The notes under the pieces were generated by a model, which was not told where the DNA came from, made no database searches, and was given only the letters and a program-made list of their open reading frames with translations. From Prosapia bicincta (Eukaryota; Arthropoda; Insecta; Hemiptera; Cercopidae), in assembly GCA_036971475.1 (NCBI GenBank), contig JBAIZL010000001.1:138743192-138807191 (forward strand): a stretch of DNA of 64,000 nt, written 5' to 3'. Below are positions 11,995 through 24,857 of the stretch, in pieces. Positions within the stretch are counted from its first letter, which is position 1. Each line of letters begins with the position of its first letter. Position numbers and translations under genes: made by a program.

Positions 11995-12530
11995 CTCATT
12001 ATGTTTCATGCTAGTGACGAGCCCGTTCACTATAGTTAGGTTGTTAGGTTCATAGTGGTTAGGTTACATTAGGTTAGTTTAGGTTAGGTTAGTTTAGGTT
12101 AGGTTAGGTTCCTTTCGGTTAAGTTAGGTTAGGTTACGTTAGGTTAGGTTAGTTAGGTTAGGTTAGGTTAGGTTACGTTACGTTAGGCTAGGTTAGTTTA
12201 GATTAAGTTAGGTTAGGTTACGTTACGTTAGGTTGGGTTAGTTTAGGTTAAGTTAGGTTGGGTTAGTTTAGGTTAGGTTAGTTTAGGCTAGGTTAGGTTC
12301 ATTTCGGTTAAGTTAGGTTAGTTTAGGTTAGGTTACGTTACGATAGGTTAGGTTTATTTGGCGTGTTTCTGAAGTAAAACCTAACATTTAACGAGTGTAT
12401 GGTGGTAAAATTTTGAAATAAATTAAATTAACTAAGAGCGGTTCGGGTCTATACTATTTTAAGCTAATAAATTTTAGGTTTTATTGGAAAATCTTAATAT
12501 TTACTAATATTCGGTCTGTTGCAGTAACAT
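11995..12530. repeat. Dispersed element with TTAGG-like tract, copy 1
   Basis: A tract of degenerate TTAGG/GGTTA units (12040-12355) matches the arthropod telomere motif with many GTTTA and CGTTA variants. It is flanked by non-repetitive sequence shared with 41495-42535: upstream 'gctag--acgagc', downstream 'gtgt-tctgaagtaaaa' and 'cgagtgtat--tggtaaaa', then 'gaaaatcttaa'. The tract is therefore an internal part of a dispersed element, not a chromosome end. Confidence 0.75.
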
Positions 12531-14105
12531 GTACATATTAACGACCTGAGATGGCGTAGTAGATTTTACTAACAAGTTTTGTCTAAGTTTTGTATAACTT
12601 CAACTAAATTATAAACCTTTGTTTATCAACAAGTGTTCCGATTCAATAAAACCGATCTTCCGGAACATGACGCGTAACGGAACGAGGCGATGTTAATCGT
12701 GTCGGATGCACGTAGTGATTCGATCCGACCCACGTGATGGAAGGCGTCCAACACTGGGTGGCGGCCAGCTTGGAAAGCATCGTTAAACGTTCGAAAACAA
12801 ACCATAAACTTACAGTTCTTTAGGAGTTACCTAATATCGATCAAAACCATATCCTTGTATTCCGGAACCGGTTATTCTCTCCGTTAAATAAAGCACGTGC
12901 TTGTACATGATTTTAAGTTACGTGGTGGCTTATTGCAACATCGTGTAAATAGAGATGCACAAGTTTTATTGCGGGTGTATGGTTACTGTCAGCTGGAGAC
13001 GAAATCACAGTGGAGCATTAAAGCATTTTAAAGTTTACAAAGTGGAACTTAATAACAAAAAGTCGTTCAACACTCAGATTTCCTACATTAAAACGTTTTT
13101 TAATTACTTTTCCTGCAACTAAACGTAAAATCATTGTTAACGATCTGCAAACTGTGTGTCGAACAGCTGTTTATAACTCACAATTAAAACACGTTAATAA
13201 ATGCAAAAACAGAGCGTTCGGTTTACATAGCGTCAATGGTATTATGTGATGAATCACTGCCATCTGTATCAGAAAAGACAACAAATATAACTAGTTAGAG
13301 CAGATACCTAATTATATTTCTGTTACACTTTGTTATTCTGAATAACGAGGCAAACAATAAAGAGATTCCTTCAGTAAGATACAAAGCCAAAAATATCCTC
13401 AAAGACTATTTTACAAGAGTGTTTCTTCAGTTTAGACTTTTTTAACACAAAACTTCAAAGCAATGTAGGCTGGAATTAAATAAATGTCCGCGAAAGAGGT
13501 TCAGGACTATTCCAAATCTAAACAACTAGAAAATTATTTCCTATAGCGGCATATTGTAACAATGATGGGAACTTGACAATGTAATTACGCACGTCACTGC
13601 CAATGCTACGTCCTTGGGAAGCATTTCCGGCGGAAATCTTCCATCAGTCCAGTCAAGTTTAAGCCAATTACAGAGCCAGTCACGCGCCACGCTCGGACGT
13701 TACACAAAAACCTCACGAATGGTAAAAACAGAAACTTATGATTTCGTTACAGAGTAAGATGGTGTTAATCTGCTTGCACCTTGTACCTATTGGCAGGATT
13801 TTGCATAACTCTCTAGAGGTTTGTCAGAATATCTAAAAGTAATGTTTTTGAAAAATAGCTTTCAACTTGAACGAAAGCATCGAGAAATTTTAACATTATC
13901 GTCGACGTTATCATCATCATCATTGTTACTCTCAGCTGTGTGTTTCGCCACCCTTATCGACATTATCAGCTCACCAGACAGATGAAGCATGCACAGGCAC
14001 TGAACCGACTTCCGCTACCCCAAAACGTGGACGCCTATGTTGCACAGCCCTTTCTACCCTTACAATGTCTCTGTTGTAAAGAGATCGTCTTAGAGTGCAA
14101 AAACA
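12531..14105. other. Unique DNA, nothing recognised
   Basis: Locally GC-richer around 12650-12780, but no frame there is open long enough to call and no splice pair stands out. Confidence 0.45.
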
Positions 14106-14830
14106 ATCTAGTGTGTATGCCTACATTGCTGGTGATTTGATTTATCTCTCCTAACTATAATACCAGGATTTTATCAATCCATCGAGTATTTGCTCATAGC
14201 CTCACCACAGTATCCTATACGGACCGTTAAATCAAACCAACACGATGCCCAATGTGTGTATGCCTACATTGCTGGTGACTTGATTTATCTCTCCTGACTA
14301 TAATACCAGGATTTTATCAATCCATCGAGTATTGACTCATAGCCTCACCACAGTATCCTATACGGACCGTTAAATCAAACCAACACGATGCCCAATGTGT
14401 GTATGCCTAGATTGCTGGTGACTTGATTTATCTCTCCTGACTATAATACCAGGATTTTATCAATCCATCGAGTATTGACTCATAGCCTCACCACAGTATC
14501 CTATAAGGACCGTTAAATCAAACCAACACGATGCCCAATGTGTGTATGCCTAGATTGCTGGTGACTTGATTTATCTCTCCTAACTATAATACCAGGATTT
14601 TATCAATCCATCGAGTATTGACTCATAGCCTCACCACAGTATCCTATACGGACCGTTAAATCAAACCAACACACTATACGGAAACCAACACAATGCCCTA
14701 TGTACTAGTATACCTACATTGCATGTGACTCGATTCAACTACTCTGACTGTATCGTCAAGCCTATATCAATCCGATCGATTATTGCCTCATCGTCATCAC
14801 CTCAGTTAATCCGATGGTGGATTGCTTCAT
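14106..14830. repeat. 143-bp tandem repeat, four good copies plus a diverged fifth
   Basis: 'gtgtgtatgc' occurs at 14111, 14254, 14397 and 14540, exactly 143 bp apart, and the units are almost identical ('ggattttatcaatccatcg', 'agcctcaccacagtatcc'). A fifth, diverged unit runs about 14690-14830, after a small internal duplication of 'accaacac'. Confidence 0.92.
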
Positions 14831-16138
14831 TACACCGCATTATTCTACACTGACCTTCAACTTCTGGCATACGTGTGCATAAACAACACGATGTACAATG
14901 AAGGTGAAACGCAAAATTGCAAATAGAATTATTAGCATCGGAAGACCTGTTTTTTCCAGAGACTTTATGCCTCTCCTTAGATAAAGAATCAATATTACGC
15001 TCCAAGCGGAGTAACATATTATACAAGAACAACGTGATTTAATTATACAAACTCATCGTTCAAAACCATTCGTTCAATGTCGATAAGAGTTATTAACCCT
15101 TTAATTCTATAATTTTCATTTTACGCTCGAGTATCTACCTAAAATTGGATATTATCATTTTATACATGCCCAACTGTACAAAGTATTGTTTTAGCAGAAT
15201 GTATACACAGAGGTGGCGTGATAGCAAAACTTGTTCTACTGTATGCATTACTACCCAGTCTTCACAGACAGCCTACAACCATTTTACCTCGCATTCTCGC
15301 CATCGGTTACTAAATACAAACCGTCAGTTTGTTTTCAAAGCAAACGAACGATAGTTTAAACATTAATTTCATTTTTTTTCAAAGAAACTTTTTAAATATT
15401 TATAAAATTCTAAATACTTAATTAATAACATTAACAATTAAAATACAAAAACTAAAGTCAAATTATAAAGTAACAAAATGCCTGAAACAGTTTTAGCGAA
15501 TCATCTGAATCTCCTTTATTTAGTTCAGTCAATACGGATGACGTCATAATACGGAATACAACGGAAATAATTATTTATAAAACCATGCGTTTGGCTCCTC
15601 GTCTTTGCTGAATATTTCAAGAAGAAAATGTGTAGTCTTACTTGACCAAGCCATAAAATCTCCAATTAACATCTATATCCATCCATTGTTTTCATATGAC
15701 GTTACCTAAGTGACATGAATGAATCGTATGGTTGCACTGTAAGTCTAAAAGCTTCTGGGTTTGAACGGTAAGGCATCCTTAGGTATAGAAATGTTACCAA
15801 ACGAAGAAAAAACCAAACTTTAAGTAGCTATTATTTCATATTAAAATGGAAGTGTGTCTTATAATAATGAGAAACACCATAAGTCGAGTGCCATTGTAAA
15901 CTTTACTGCACTCCGTTTTTATGTAGAATTTTTAAGCAATTAAAGATAACAAAAATTTTTTTTATTAAAACCTCGCAAAGAAAATTGTTTCTAATTATTT
16001 AACTAAGTAGGTAATTATACTTGGAACTGAATTATGTAGCAATGAACCGCGGTCGAAGTTGGCAACAAACGATAGGTAATAATTAAAGATAAAAAATACT
16101 ATGAAATTGCTTTATTATAAGGCTATTAACATACTTAC
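14831..16138. other. Unique AT-rich DNA, nothing recognised
   Basis: No supported gene or repeat. Confidence 0.5.
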
Positions 16139-16141
16139 AAC

Positions 16142-16351
16142 TAAATAAATAAAACCCACTAACCAAAATACAAAAAATCTTTATTTTACTAAAATTACTT
16201 TTTGTACATTTCGATTACATAGTACCCATCTTCTACCTCGGAGTACGGAGTACTTCTGAAAATGATTATCATGTAATCGAATCGTACATGAAGTAATTTT
16301 AGTGAAATAAAGATTTTTGTATTGTGGTTAGTGGGTTTTATTTATTTATTT
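16142..16351. mobile_element. Second fold-back element, decayed hammerhead-like centre
   Basis: Arms of about 80 bp (16142-16220 and 16270-16351) are inverted copies: 'aaaacccactaacca' on the left against 'tggttagtgggtttt' on the right, then 'aatctttatttyacta'. The centre, read on the plus strand from 16252, gives ACTT, CTGAAAA (core G8 changed), helix II GATTA...TAATC, GAAT in place of GAAA, TCGTACAT and AAGT. The layout matches the 11001-11257 element, but the core is mutated, so it should be inactive. Confidence 0.55.
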
Positions 16352-18394
16352 GAAAATTAGTCCACAGTGCTCAAAAACATTATTAAACCTACATCATACT
16401 GACGTGGTTAAGGATAGATAAGGTGTTCCTAAATAAAAATTCCAAATTTCGCTTAAAGAACAGAAATCCATTACTATATATTTTTGTATTTATGTACATT
16501 TAAGAGACGGTGAGAAAGCATGAAGAGAGAAGCAGGATAGAAAAGATGAGGCTGAGAGAAAGAATAACAATACTTTTTCCCATCCAATATGATTTTGGAA
16601 CAGAATCATTAAATTTGAAAAAAACATAGGTTTTGAGAGTTTTTAAATCAAATTACAAGACAAATATAAAAAGTTTCAAATATAGGATATACTCTGTAAA
16701 TTATTTTGCACTTCCAACGTAATTTATTTACTGAACTTTTTACATTGTATGGGAAGGTTATTTAGCATTCTGAAATGGTCGATTATTACACCACAGCTGT
16801 GTTGGTGGGACTGAAGTGACATCTTAAAAACCGTAAAACATCTGCCATACAGGACGTGTTTTATAAAGTCCTTTTTCTTGCTCATTAAAGGAAAAGCCCC
16901 GTCATAAGAAGGTAAGAGCAAAAACCAAACCCCTAAAAATGGAAATTTACTACAATATACACACTCATAGACATAGAAAAAATTGATATTCTAATTGTTC
17001 TTGCAAAATAAAGGAACAAAAATATAACAAAAGACAAGTATAGTATACAACAGGGTGATTTTAACACGAAGGAAGCACTGATTGAAATTCATTGAAGACA
17101 ACATAAAAAAATGACATTGATAAACCCAAATAAGAAATAAACAAACCCTTTTGCAAATTTCTTCTCAATGCAAACATTCGAAAAGACTAGCATTCGAGTA
17201 AAATCTTCAACTTAAATATAATTGAACACCTGGTCACTTGTTATCAGACAAGCCTTAATACAAAGCCTTGTGAATTGTTATTAGGGTTTAATAAAGCAGC
17301 CATAAATATGCATATTGAAATAGGCTAAACGTTTCACGCAAGTGTTTTAAAAAACATCTGAACGATAAGAAACCGATAGACTAAGAGTTAGGTTCTATTG
17401 TTTGGCTAATTGGAAAAGATAATTCAGCAATTGAAAATGGATGGTGTCATATGAGTTAAGTTTAAAAATATTATTCCAAGAACTGATAATACTTGGCGAA
17501 CCTATTTAGATTAATCTACTTGTTACTGCTATTAGTCGCCTAAACGGTTGTTAAACCACAAGTTCATCGCTAGTTATTTATAGGAAACTGGTATTGATGT
17601 CGCTAGAGCATTCTTTTGGAATGTTTTATTCGTTGCCAACGGAATGCGCGTTTACCAAAGGTCACATTAACTAAAGCACCGCTTGAAATTAATATCTTTT
17701 CGCAAAGATTGGCATGAATACTCTGTAATGAAGCTCGAGATAAAGATCTACATAAAGCTCAGAGAAACACCTGTGACGTTACGATAAGAGTTGTCAGCCA
17801 CACTGGTTCCCTCTCGGCTAATCCTTGACACGCTACGTCTGAGAAACAATTGTTTTGATTAGATAATGTTAAGGATTAGGACTTGACATTATAAAAATTT
17901 GTAGTAGTGCATTAGAAAACATCGTCCTTTACAAGGCTGGAACATATTGTTTTGTGATCGCTTAGTTCGTATATGTTCAGTTGACATTTATAAATTTGTT
18001 TGTTTGTCTCTTTGTTTTTATTGAATAGAACCGCAGTCATATAGTGAATTTATTAGATCACTCCTTCGTACGGGGTTGATTAAATTTGTTTGTATTTGGG
18101 TTGAATTTAATTTACTGAAATTAAATCCCAATAAATATATCAAACTATAGTTTATAAACCTACCGTTAAGGGAGTTTCCAAGGCCAGTGGGGCGGTGCCC
18201 TGACGAAATTTCTAAATAGAAATATGCCTATGTGTTAACCAGGGACCCTAAAAATGTCAGGTATTTATTTTCAGTTCCCACGTGTTCTATAGGGGAAAAC
18301 ATTATACCGGGCGACGCAGAAAGTCATCAGGGATACGAAAAAAATAACGAAAGCTCTCGCTCTGTGACATAAATAAATTTTTTATCAAATTAAA
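16352..18394. other. Unique AT-rich DNA, nothing recognised
   Basis: A purine-rich stretch at 16500-16570 is the only compositional anomaly. No supported gene. Confidence 0.5.
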
Positions 18395-18745
18395 ATTGGG
18401 TAAAAAAATTCATTGCGCAGTTATAAGAAGTACTACGTCCGCGTATCAACGTAGGCTTGCCGTACTACGTACACATATATTTAAATATAGGCCTACCTAT
18501 AAAGTATCCAGTTACGATAGATTTGGTTGTAATTTTATACAATACTATATACCTATATTAAAATATACCTGTAAAGTGTCCAGTCAGGATATTTTGTTGT
18601 AATTTTATACAACATTACCTAATTAAACGTCTAATTCCGCGGAGTAATACTTCGTCACATTGTTCGTGTACATTTGGTTAAATGGATAAAATTACAACCA
18701 AATCTATCCTGACTGGAAACTTCATAGGCATATAAAATTAATCTT
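18395..18745. repeat. Relative of the 41073-41450 TIR element
   Basis: The motif 'acaaccaaatctatcctgac' and its complement occur at 18507-18540 (minus), 18579-18610 (minus) and 18690-18720 (plus). The same motif lies at 41119-41143, 41190-41214 (plus) and 41381-41415 (minus). The opposed orientation at the two ends suggests a rearranged non-autonomous element. Its outer termini are not clear here. Confidence 0.55.
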
Positions 18746-19330
18746 TCGTGGCAATAACAAACAATAATTTTCAATATAGCCTCAGGGCAATTTTTGATGC
18801 ATTTTATATGTATTGTATTGGGGGTGGGCAATGTGCATCTTTACCAGCACTATTAGCAACACGTTTGGGAGGGAATTACATTTTTCCAAAACTGTAAACT
18901 TTTGGGGCGTGAGGGAGAGTTTGCATAATTTTTTTTGTATCTCTGATATCTTTCTTCGTCGCCCGGTATAATTTTGTTTGCTATAATCGAGCACGAGGGA
19001 ACGGGACATAAATATCAAAATTCAGTTCAATGGGCCCAGCAGTTTTTAAGTGATTAGGTAATACACACACGGACACACACCATTAGATTTTTATATAATA
19101 ATATAGATTAAATTTCCAATAAATAGTTTCCAATAAATATGCCATAGAATAGTATAATATTATATTATATAATAGTCCTAATATAATAGTATAGTATAGT
19201 CCCCAATAAATATATCAAACTATAAACTTACTGATTATTGTCTTGAAAACCGAGGGAAGGAAAAACCTCTGTTTGTAACATGACAAGGTAAACTAACTTA
19301 GAAAGATGAATAACAATCAATTACTATTAG
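18746..19330. other. Unique AT-rich DNA before the satellite
   Basis: Contains a short irregular 'tataatagtata' run at 19145-19205. Otherwise nothing seen. Confidence 0.5.
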
Positions 19331-22300
19331 CTCCAGATATATCCCAACAAAAAGAAAGTAACTTCCTTAACTCAATCTGGCTAATAGTTGGGATTGTTGT
19401 TTTCTCATCCCTCCTACCATGGGATATTAGGCACCTCCCTCTGACTCCAACAGAGAGTAGGTTTCCTTCAAGAATGTGTCACTGCAGAAGGAAATCTTGT
19501 CCCAGCTCCAGATATATCCCAAACATAAGAAAGTACCTTCCTTAACTCAGTCTGGATTATAGTTTGGATTGTTGTTTTCTCATCCCTCCTACCATGGGAT
19601 ATTAGCACCTTCCTTTGACTCCAACAGAGAGTAGGTTTACTACAGGAATGTGTCACTGTAGAAGGAAATCTTGTCCCAGCTCCAGATATATCCCAAACAT
19701 AAGAAAGTACCTTCCTTAACTCAGTCTGGGTTATAGTTTTGGTTGTTGTTTTCTCATCCCTCCTACCATGGGATATTAGGCACCTCCCTCTGACTGCAAC
19801 AGAGAGTAGGTTTCCTTCAAGAATGTGTCACTGCAGAAGGAAATCTTGTCCCAGCTCCAGATATATCCCAAACATATGAAAGTACCTTCCTTAACTCAGT
19901 CTGGATTATAGTTTGGATTGTTGTTTTCTCATCCCTCCTACCATGGGATATTAGCACCTTCCTTTGACTCCAACAGAGAGTAGGTTTACTACAGGAATGT
20001 GTCACTGTAGAAGGAAATCTTGTCCCAGCTCCAGATATATCCCAAACATAAGAAAGTACCTTCCTTAACTCAGTCTGGGTTATAGTTGGGATTGTTGTTT
20101 TCTCATCCCTCCTACCATGGGATATTAGGCACCTCCCTCTGACTCCAACAGAGAGTAGGTTTCCTTCAAGAATGTGTCACTGCAGAAGGAAATCTTGTCT
20201 CAGCTCCAGATATATCCCAAATATAAGAAAGTACCTTCCTTAACTCAGTCTGAATTATAGTTGGGATTGTTGTTTTCTCATCCCTCCTACCATGGGATAT
20301 TAGGCACCTTCCTCTGACTCCAACAGAGAGTAGGTTTACTACAGAAATGTGTCACTGTAGAAGGAAATCTTGTCCCAGCTCCAGATATATCCCAAACATA
20401 AGAAAGTACCTTCCTCAACTCAGTCTGGATTATAGTTGGGATTGTTGTTTTCTCATCCCTCCTACCATGGGATATTAGGCACCTTCCTTTGACTCCAACA
20501 GAGAGTAGGTTTACTACAGAAATGTGTCACTGTAGAAGGAAATCTTGTCCCAGCTCCAGATATATCCCAAACATAAGAAAGTACCTTCCTCAACTCAGTC
20601 TGGATTATAGTTGGGATTGTTGTTTTCTCATCCCTCCTACCATGGGATATTAGGCACCTTCCTTTGACTCCAACAGAGAGTAGGTTTACTACAGGAATGT
20701 GTCACTGTAGAAGGAAATCTTGTCCCAGCTCCAGATATATCCCAAACATAAGAAAGTACCTTCCTTAACTCAGTCTGGATTATAGTTGGGATTGTTGTTT
20801 TCTCATCCCTCCTACCATGGGGTATTAGGCACCTTCCTTTGACTCCAACAGAGAGTAGGTTTACTACAGGAATGTGTCACTGTAGAAGGAAATCTTGTCC
20901 CAGCTCCAGATATATCCCAAACATAAGAAAGTACCTTCCTTAACTCAGTCTGGGTTATAGTTGGGATTGTTGTTTTCTCATCCCTCCTACCATGGGATAT
21001 TAGGCACCTCCCTCTGACTCCAACAGAGAGTAGGTTTCCTTCAAGAATGTATCACTGCAGAAGGAAATTTTGTCCCAGCTCCAGATATATCCCAAATATA
21101 AGAAAGTACCTTCCTTAACTCAATCTGGCTAATAGTTGGGATTGTTGTTTTCTCATCCCTCCTACCATGGGATATTAGGCACCTCCCTCTGACTCCAACA
21201 GAGAGTAGGTTTCCTTCAAGAATGTGTCACTGCAGAAGGAAATCTTGTCCCAGCTCCAGATATATCCCAAATATAAGAAAGTACCTTCCTTAACTCAATC
21301 TGGCTAATAGTTGGGATTGTTGTTTTCTCATCCCTCCTACCATGGGATATTAGGCACCTCCCTCTGACTCCAACAGAGAGTAGGTTTCCTTCAAGAATGT
21401 GTCACTGCAGAAGGAAATCTTGTCCCAGCTCCAGATATATCCCAAATATAAGAAAGTACCTTCCTTAACTCAGTCTGGATTATAGTTGGGATTGTTGTTT
21501 TCTCATCCCTCCTACCATGGGGTATTAGGCACCTTCCTTTGACTCCAACAGAGAGTAGGTTTACTACAGGAATGTGTCACTGTAGAAGGAAATCTTGTCC
21601 CAGCTCCAGATATATCCCAAACATAAGAAAGTACCTTCCTTAACTCAGTCTGGGTTATAGTTGGGATTGTTGTTTTCTCATCCCTCCTACCATGGGATAT
21701 TAGGCACCTCCCTCTGACTCCAACAGAGAGTAGGTTTCCTTCAAGAATGTGTCACTGCAGAAGGAAATCTTGTCCCAGCTCCAGATATATCCCAAATATA
21801 AGAAAGTACCTTCCTTAACTCAGTCTGGATTATAGTTGGGATTGTTGTTTTCTCATCCCTCCTACCATGGGGTATTAGGCACCTTCCTTTGACTCCAACA
21901 GAGAGTAGGTTTACTACAGGAATGTGTCACTGTAGAAGGAAATCTTGTCCCAGCTCCAGATATATCCCAAACATAAGAAAGTACCTTCCTTAACTCAGTC
22001 TGGGTTATAGTTGGGATTGTTGTTTTCTCATCCCTCCTACCATGGGGTATTAGGCACCTTCCTTTGACTCCAACAGAGAGTAGGTTTACTACAGGAATGT
22101 GTCACTGTAGAAGGAAATCTTGTCCCAGCTCCAGATATATCCCAAACATAAGAAAGTACCTTCCTTAACTCAGTCTGGGTTATAGTTGGGATTGTTGTTT
22201 TCTCATCCCTCCTACCATGGGATATTAGGCACCTCCCTCTGACTGCAACAGAGAGTAGGTTTCCTTCAAGAATGTGTCACTGCAGAAGGAAATCTTGTCC

Positions 22301-22680
22301 CAGCTCCAGATATATCCCAAACATATGAAAGTACCTTCCTTAACTCAGTCTGGATTATAGTTGGGATTGTTGTTTTCTCATCCCTCCTACCATGGGATAT
22401 TAGGCACCTTCGTTTGACTCCATCAGAGAGTAGGTTTACTACAGGAATGTGTCACTGTAGAAGGAAATCTTGTCCCAGCTCTAGATATATCCCAAGCATA
22501 AGAAAGTACCTTCCTTAACTCAGTCTGGGTTATAGTTTTGGTTGTTGTTTTCTCATCCCTCCTACCATAAGATATTTGTAGGTTTACTCCACGAATGTAA
22601 CCTAGTAGTGGGAAACAATAAATGTCTAACATATATAGACGTATCTCAACCAATAATTTCCTAACTCGATCTGTCATACA
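19331..22680. repeat. 174/175-bp satellite array, about 18.5 copies, two unit types
   Basis: 'ctccagatatatcccaa' recurs at 19331, 19506, 19680, 19855, 20029, 20204 and onward to 22300, 174 or 175 bp apart. Two unit types are distinguishable. Type A has 'ccctctgactcc' and 'tttccttcaagaatg'. Type B has 'cctttgactcc' and 'tttactacaggaatg'. They alternate A/B at the left, then occur in runs (several B near 20380-20900, three A near 20902-21420). A B subtype carries 'ccatgggg' instead of 'ccatggga'. The last clear unit breaks at about 22572, and diverged half-units continue to about 22680. Minus-strand open frames of 62-84 aa over it are repeat read-through. Confidence 0.97.
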
Positions 22681-24320
22681 ACAATGTCCTTTCTACGTCT
22701 CCCACTGCGCAGGCTACAGTAGCAGAGACTTATCAAACAATCGTATCTTGTACTTACGCCCTCAAGAACTCCAAAAATATAACTTCGACAACTACAGATA
22801 ATACCAGTGCAAATATCTAGATAAAACCAACATACTCTAATTATCTCTATTACATTCAAAATCAAAACTAAATTTACATGTTAAATATCACATCTATATA
22901 GACACGTGTGGTTAATTACTCCCATTTCGTAGTCATAATTTATTCGAATGAGGAACTCGCACAAATCGACTTAAAAACAAAGGAATCAACAGCCTTAAGA
23001 ATTCCAATATATTCAAGGCGACAAATAAGCGATATCTTATCGATAAAGGACGTAGGCTCTCGAATTAATCAGTAACAATAAAGTTTTATCTCAACATTAT
23101 TTGTGAAGGTTAATAGAACCGACGGCCGGTTGGCATAGGCTAGGCCTAGTGCACCTGGACAAAGGCCATCAGTCAAGTATTAATAGTGAACTACTGTGGG
23201 AAATGAGACACTTTTTATACAACGATTAAACAATAATAATAATTTTTTTATTAAAACAAATCAATTCTCTTAAAATATATGTGAAAGTATTGAAGAATAT
23301 TGAAGGCTATAAAATTACAATAATTTATTGTTTGTTGAGAAAGGTAAAATACAGCCCCAACACATATGTTGAATTGTTTCGGTAAATCCAAATACGTGAA
23401 AACTACATGTGAAATATTAAACTTGTGTAAGATATGAGCTTTAAAATCAATTGAAGAGCTTTACAAAGATGTTCTGGTTCAAAGTCACATGCGTTATACT
23501 AATTGTACGTGCGTGCGCACGTTTTTTAATTTTCTCTAGAAATGTGAATGATTGTTACAGAGAACGATACCGTCAATTAGAAAGGCGAATGGTTACGTCA
23601 CATAATACAATACGGGTGCTTTTATAAAACAATATATATGTATATATATGACAGCAAAACACTCAAAGATGGCAAGTACTTTCATTGTCACCTAAGATAT
23701 TACTTGCCCTTGAAAATTCTGACAATGAATGACAGCTAAAGACAGAGCAGTTTATTTAAAATTATACTTGTGACTTAATAGCTGTATCCTGGCACCATGC
23801 CACCCTGCCACGTTTTGGTGTACCACATTGTGGTTGCATCGATGAGAAATAAGAAACAAAAGAAAGCTTTTCTTGCTTTTCTTGCGTTTCATAAAAGTTT
23901 ATTTTGCAGTATAGGTCAAATTTTATAAGATGGCACTTGGGGGCTGCGGGCTTTGGCGAGAAGCCAAGAACGAAGGGTGGAGGTGCTCGCAGGTTGTTTT
24001 TAAAAACGTCGACCCTTGGACTTCCGTAAACTCATAGGCTTGACTAATTATTTTGCTACTTTTTAATACTTTCCAATGTGTAGTATAAATAACAGCTAAT
24101 GAAAATAGGGCGTCACGGAATTGTGGTAATAGGATTGTCTACGGTTTGGGACGAGTAGGCTGCGATTTATGGCCTCGATGAGCCTGATGTTTTCTAGAAG
24201 ACGAATACACAATTTTTACCTGAGATCCACGTTCCAGCTTATAAAGTTTGACCTATACTTCAGAGGCTAAGGCAATACAAAGATAATGCCATTGTTTGAT
24301 CAAACCGTTAACTGAATAAT
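22681..24320. other. Unique DNA, nothing recognised
   Basis: GC content rises at 23930-24200 but no open frame with recognisable content is present. 'taggcctag' strings near 23145 are dispersed short motifs. Confidence 0.45.
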
Positions 24321-24572
24321 ATAAGAAATTTTCTCCCAGTTCCTCTAGGCGCCACTCAGGACGTCCTAGAAACAGCTTACAAAACTTACATCAGACCAGT
24401 TATAGAGTATGGAAATGAAGTGCCTGTCACAGCCAGCGCAAGTAATATTGCCAAACTTGACCGGGTCCAAAACACTGCCTTGAGAGTCATAACCGGTGGT
24501 GCGAAATCCTGTCCAATCGCGGCAATGGAAGCACAAACCGGGATTGAACCCCTTGATGACAGAAAAAAGTAA
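24321..24572 (+). pseudogene. LINE reverse transcriptase, C-terminal end only
   Basis: The frame reads LGATQDVLETAYKTYIRPVI, then RVQNTALRVITGG and TGIEPLDDRKK before a stop at 24570. This is the post-palm 'thumb' region typical of Jockey-type RTs (YK.YIRPV.EYG ... LD..QN.ALR.ITG). No RT catalytic motif is present because the element is 5'-truncated. Downstream of the stop, up to the RNase H frame, the sequence is out of frame and has several stops, so the linker has decayed or shifted. Confidence 0.85.
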
Positions 24573-24857
24573 AGACATCACTCAAATCCTGGGAAAGAAT
24601 CAAACGAGTTCATCCATTCTGGGACACTTACAAAACTCCGATGTCGAGATTAAAAACTCAAACTACGCCTCTCAAGAAGGCCGAAGAACTCCTTAAAGAA
24701 CTGAACATCCCAGCAAGTACCTCAGAGCCAATCTTCTCCGAACCCGCACGTTCAGCCACCTTCCCCAGCAAAGTCTGTATCTTTCCGGCCACACATCCCC
24801 AAAACACTCATCCCTTGAAGTCGAACTCAGATTGGCACAGGACTTGAAACCATCAAC

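Noticed and set aside
12040..12355. Interstitial telomere from a chromosome fusion
   Set aside because: The same unique flanks occur around a similar tract at 41495-42535, so it is part of a dispersed element.
13905..13925. CRISPR-like or regulatory short repeats
   Set aside because: Only a short 'atc' microsatellite. No array with unique spacers exists anywhere in the window, and the DNA is eukaryotic.
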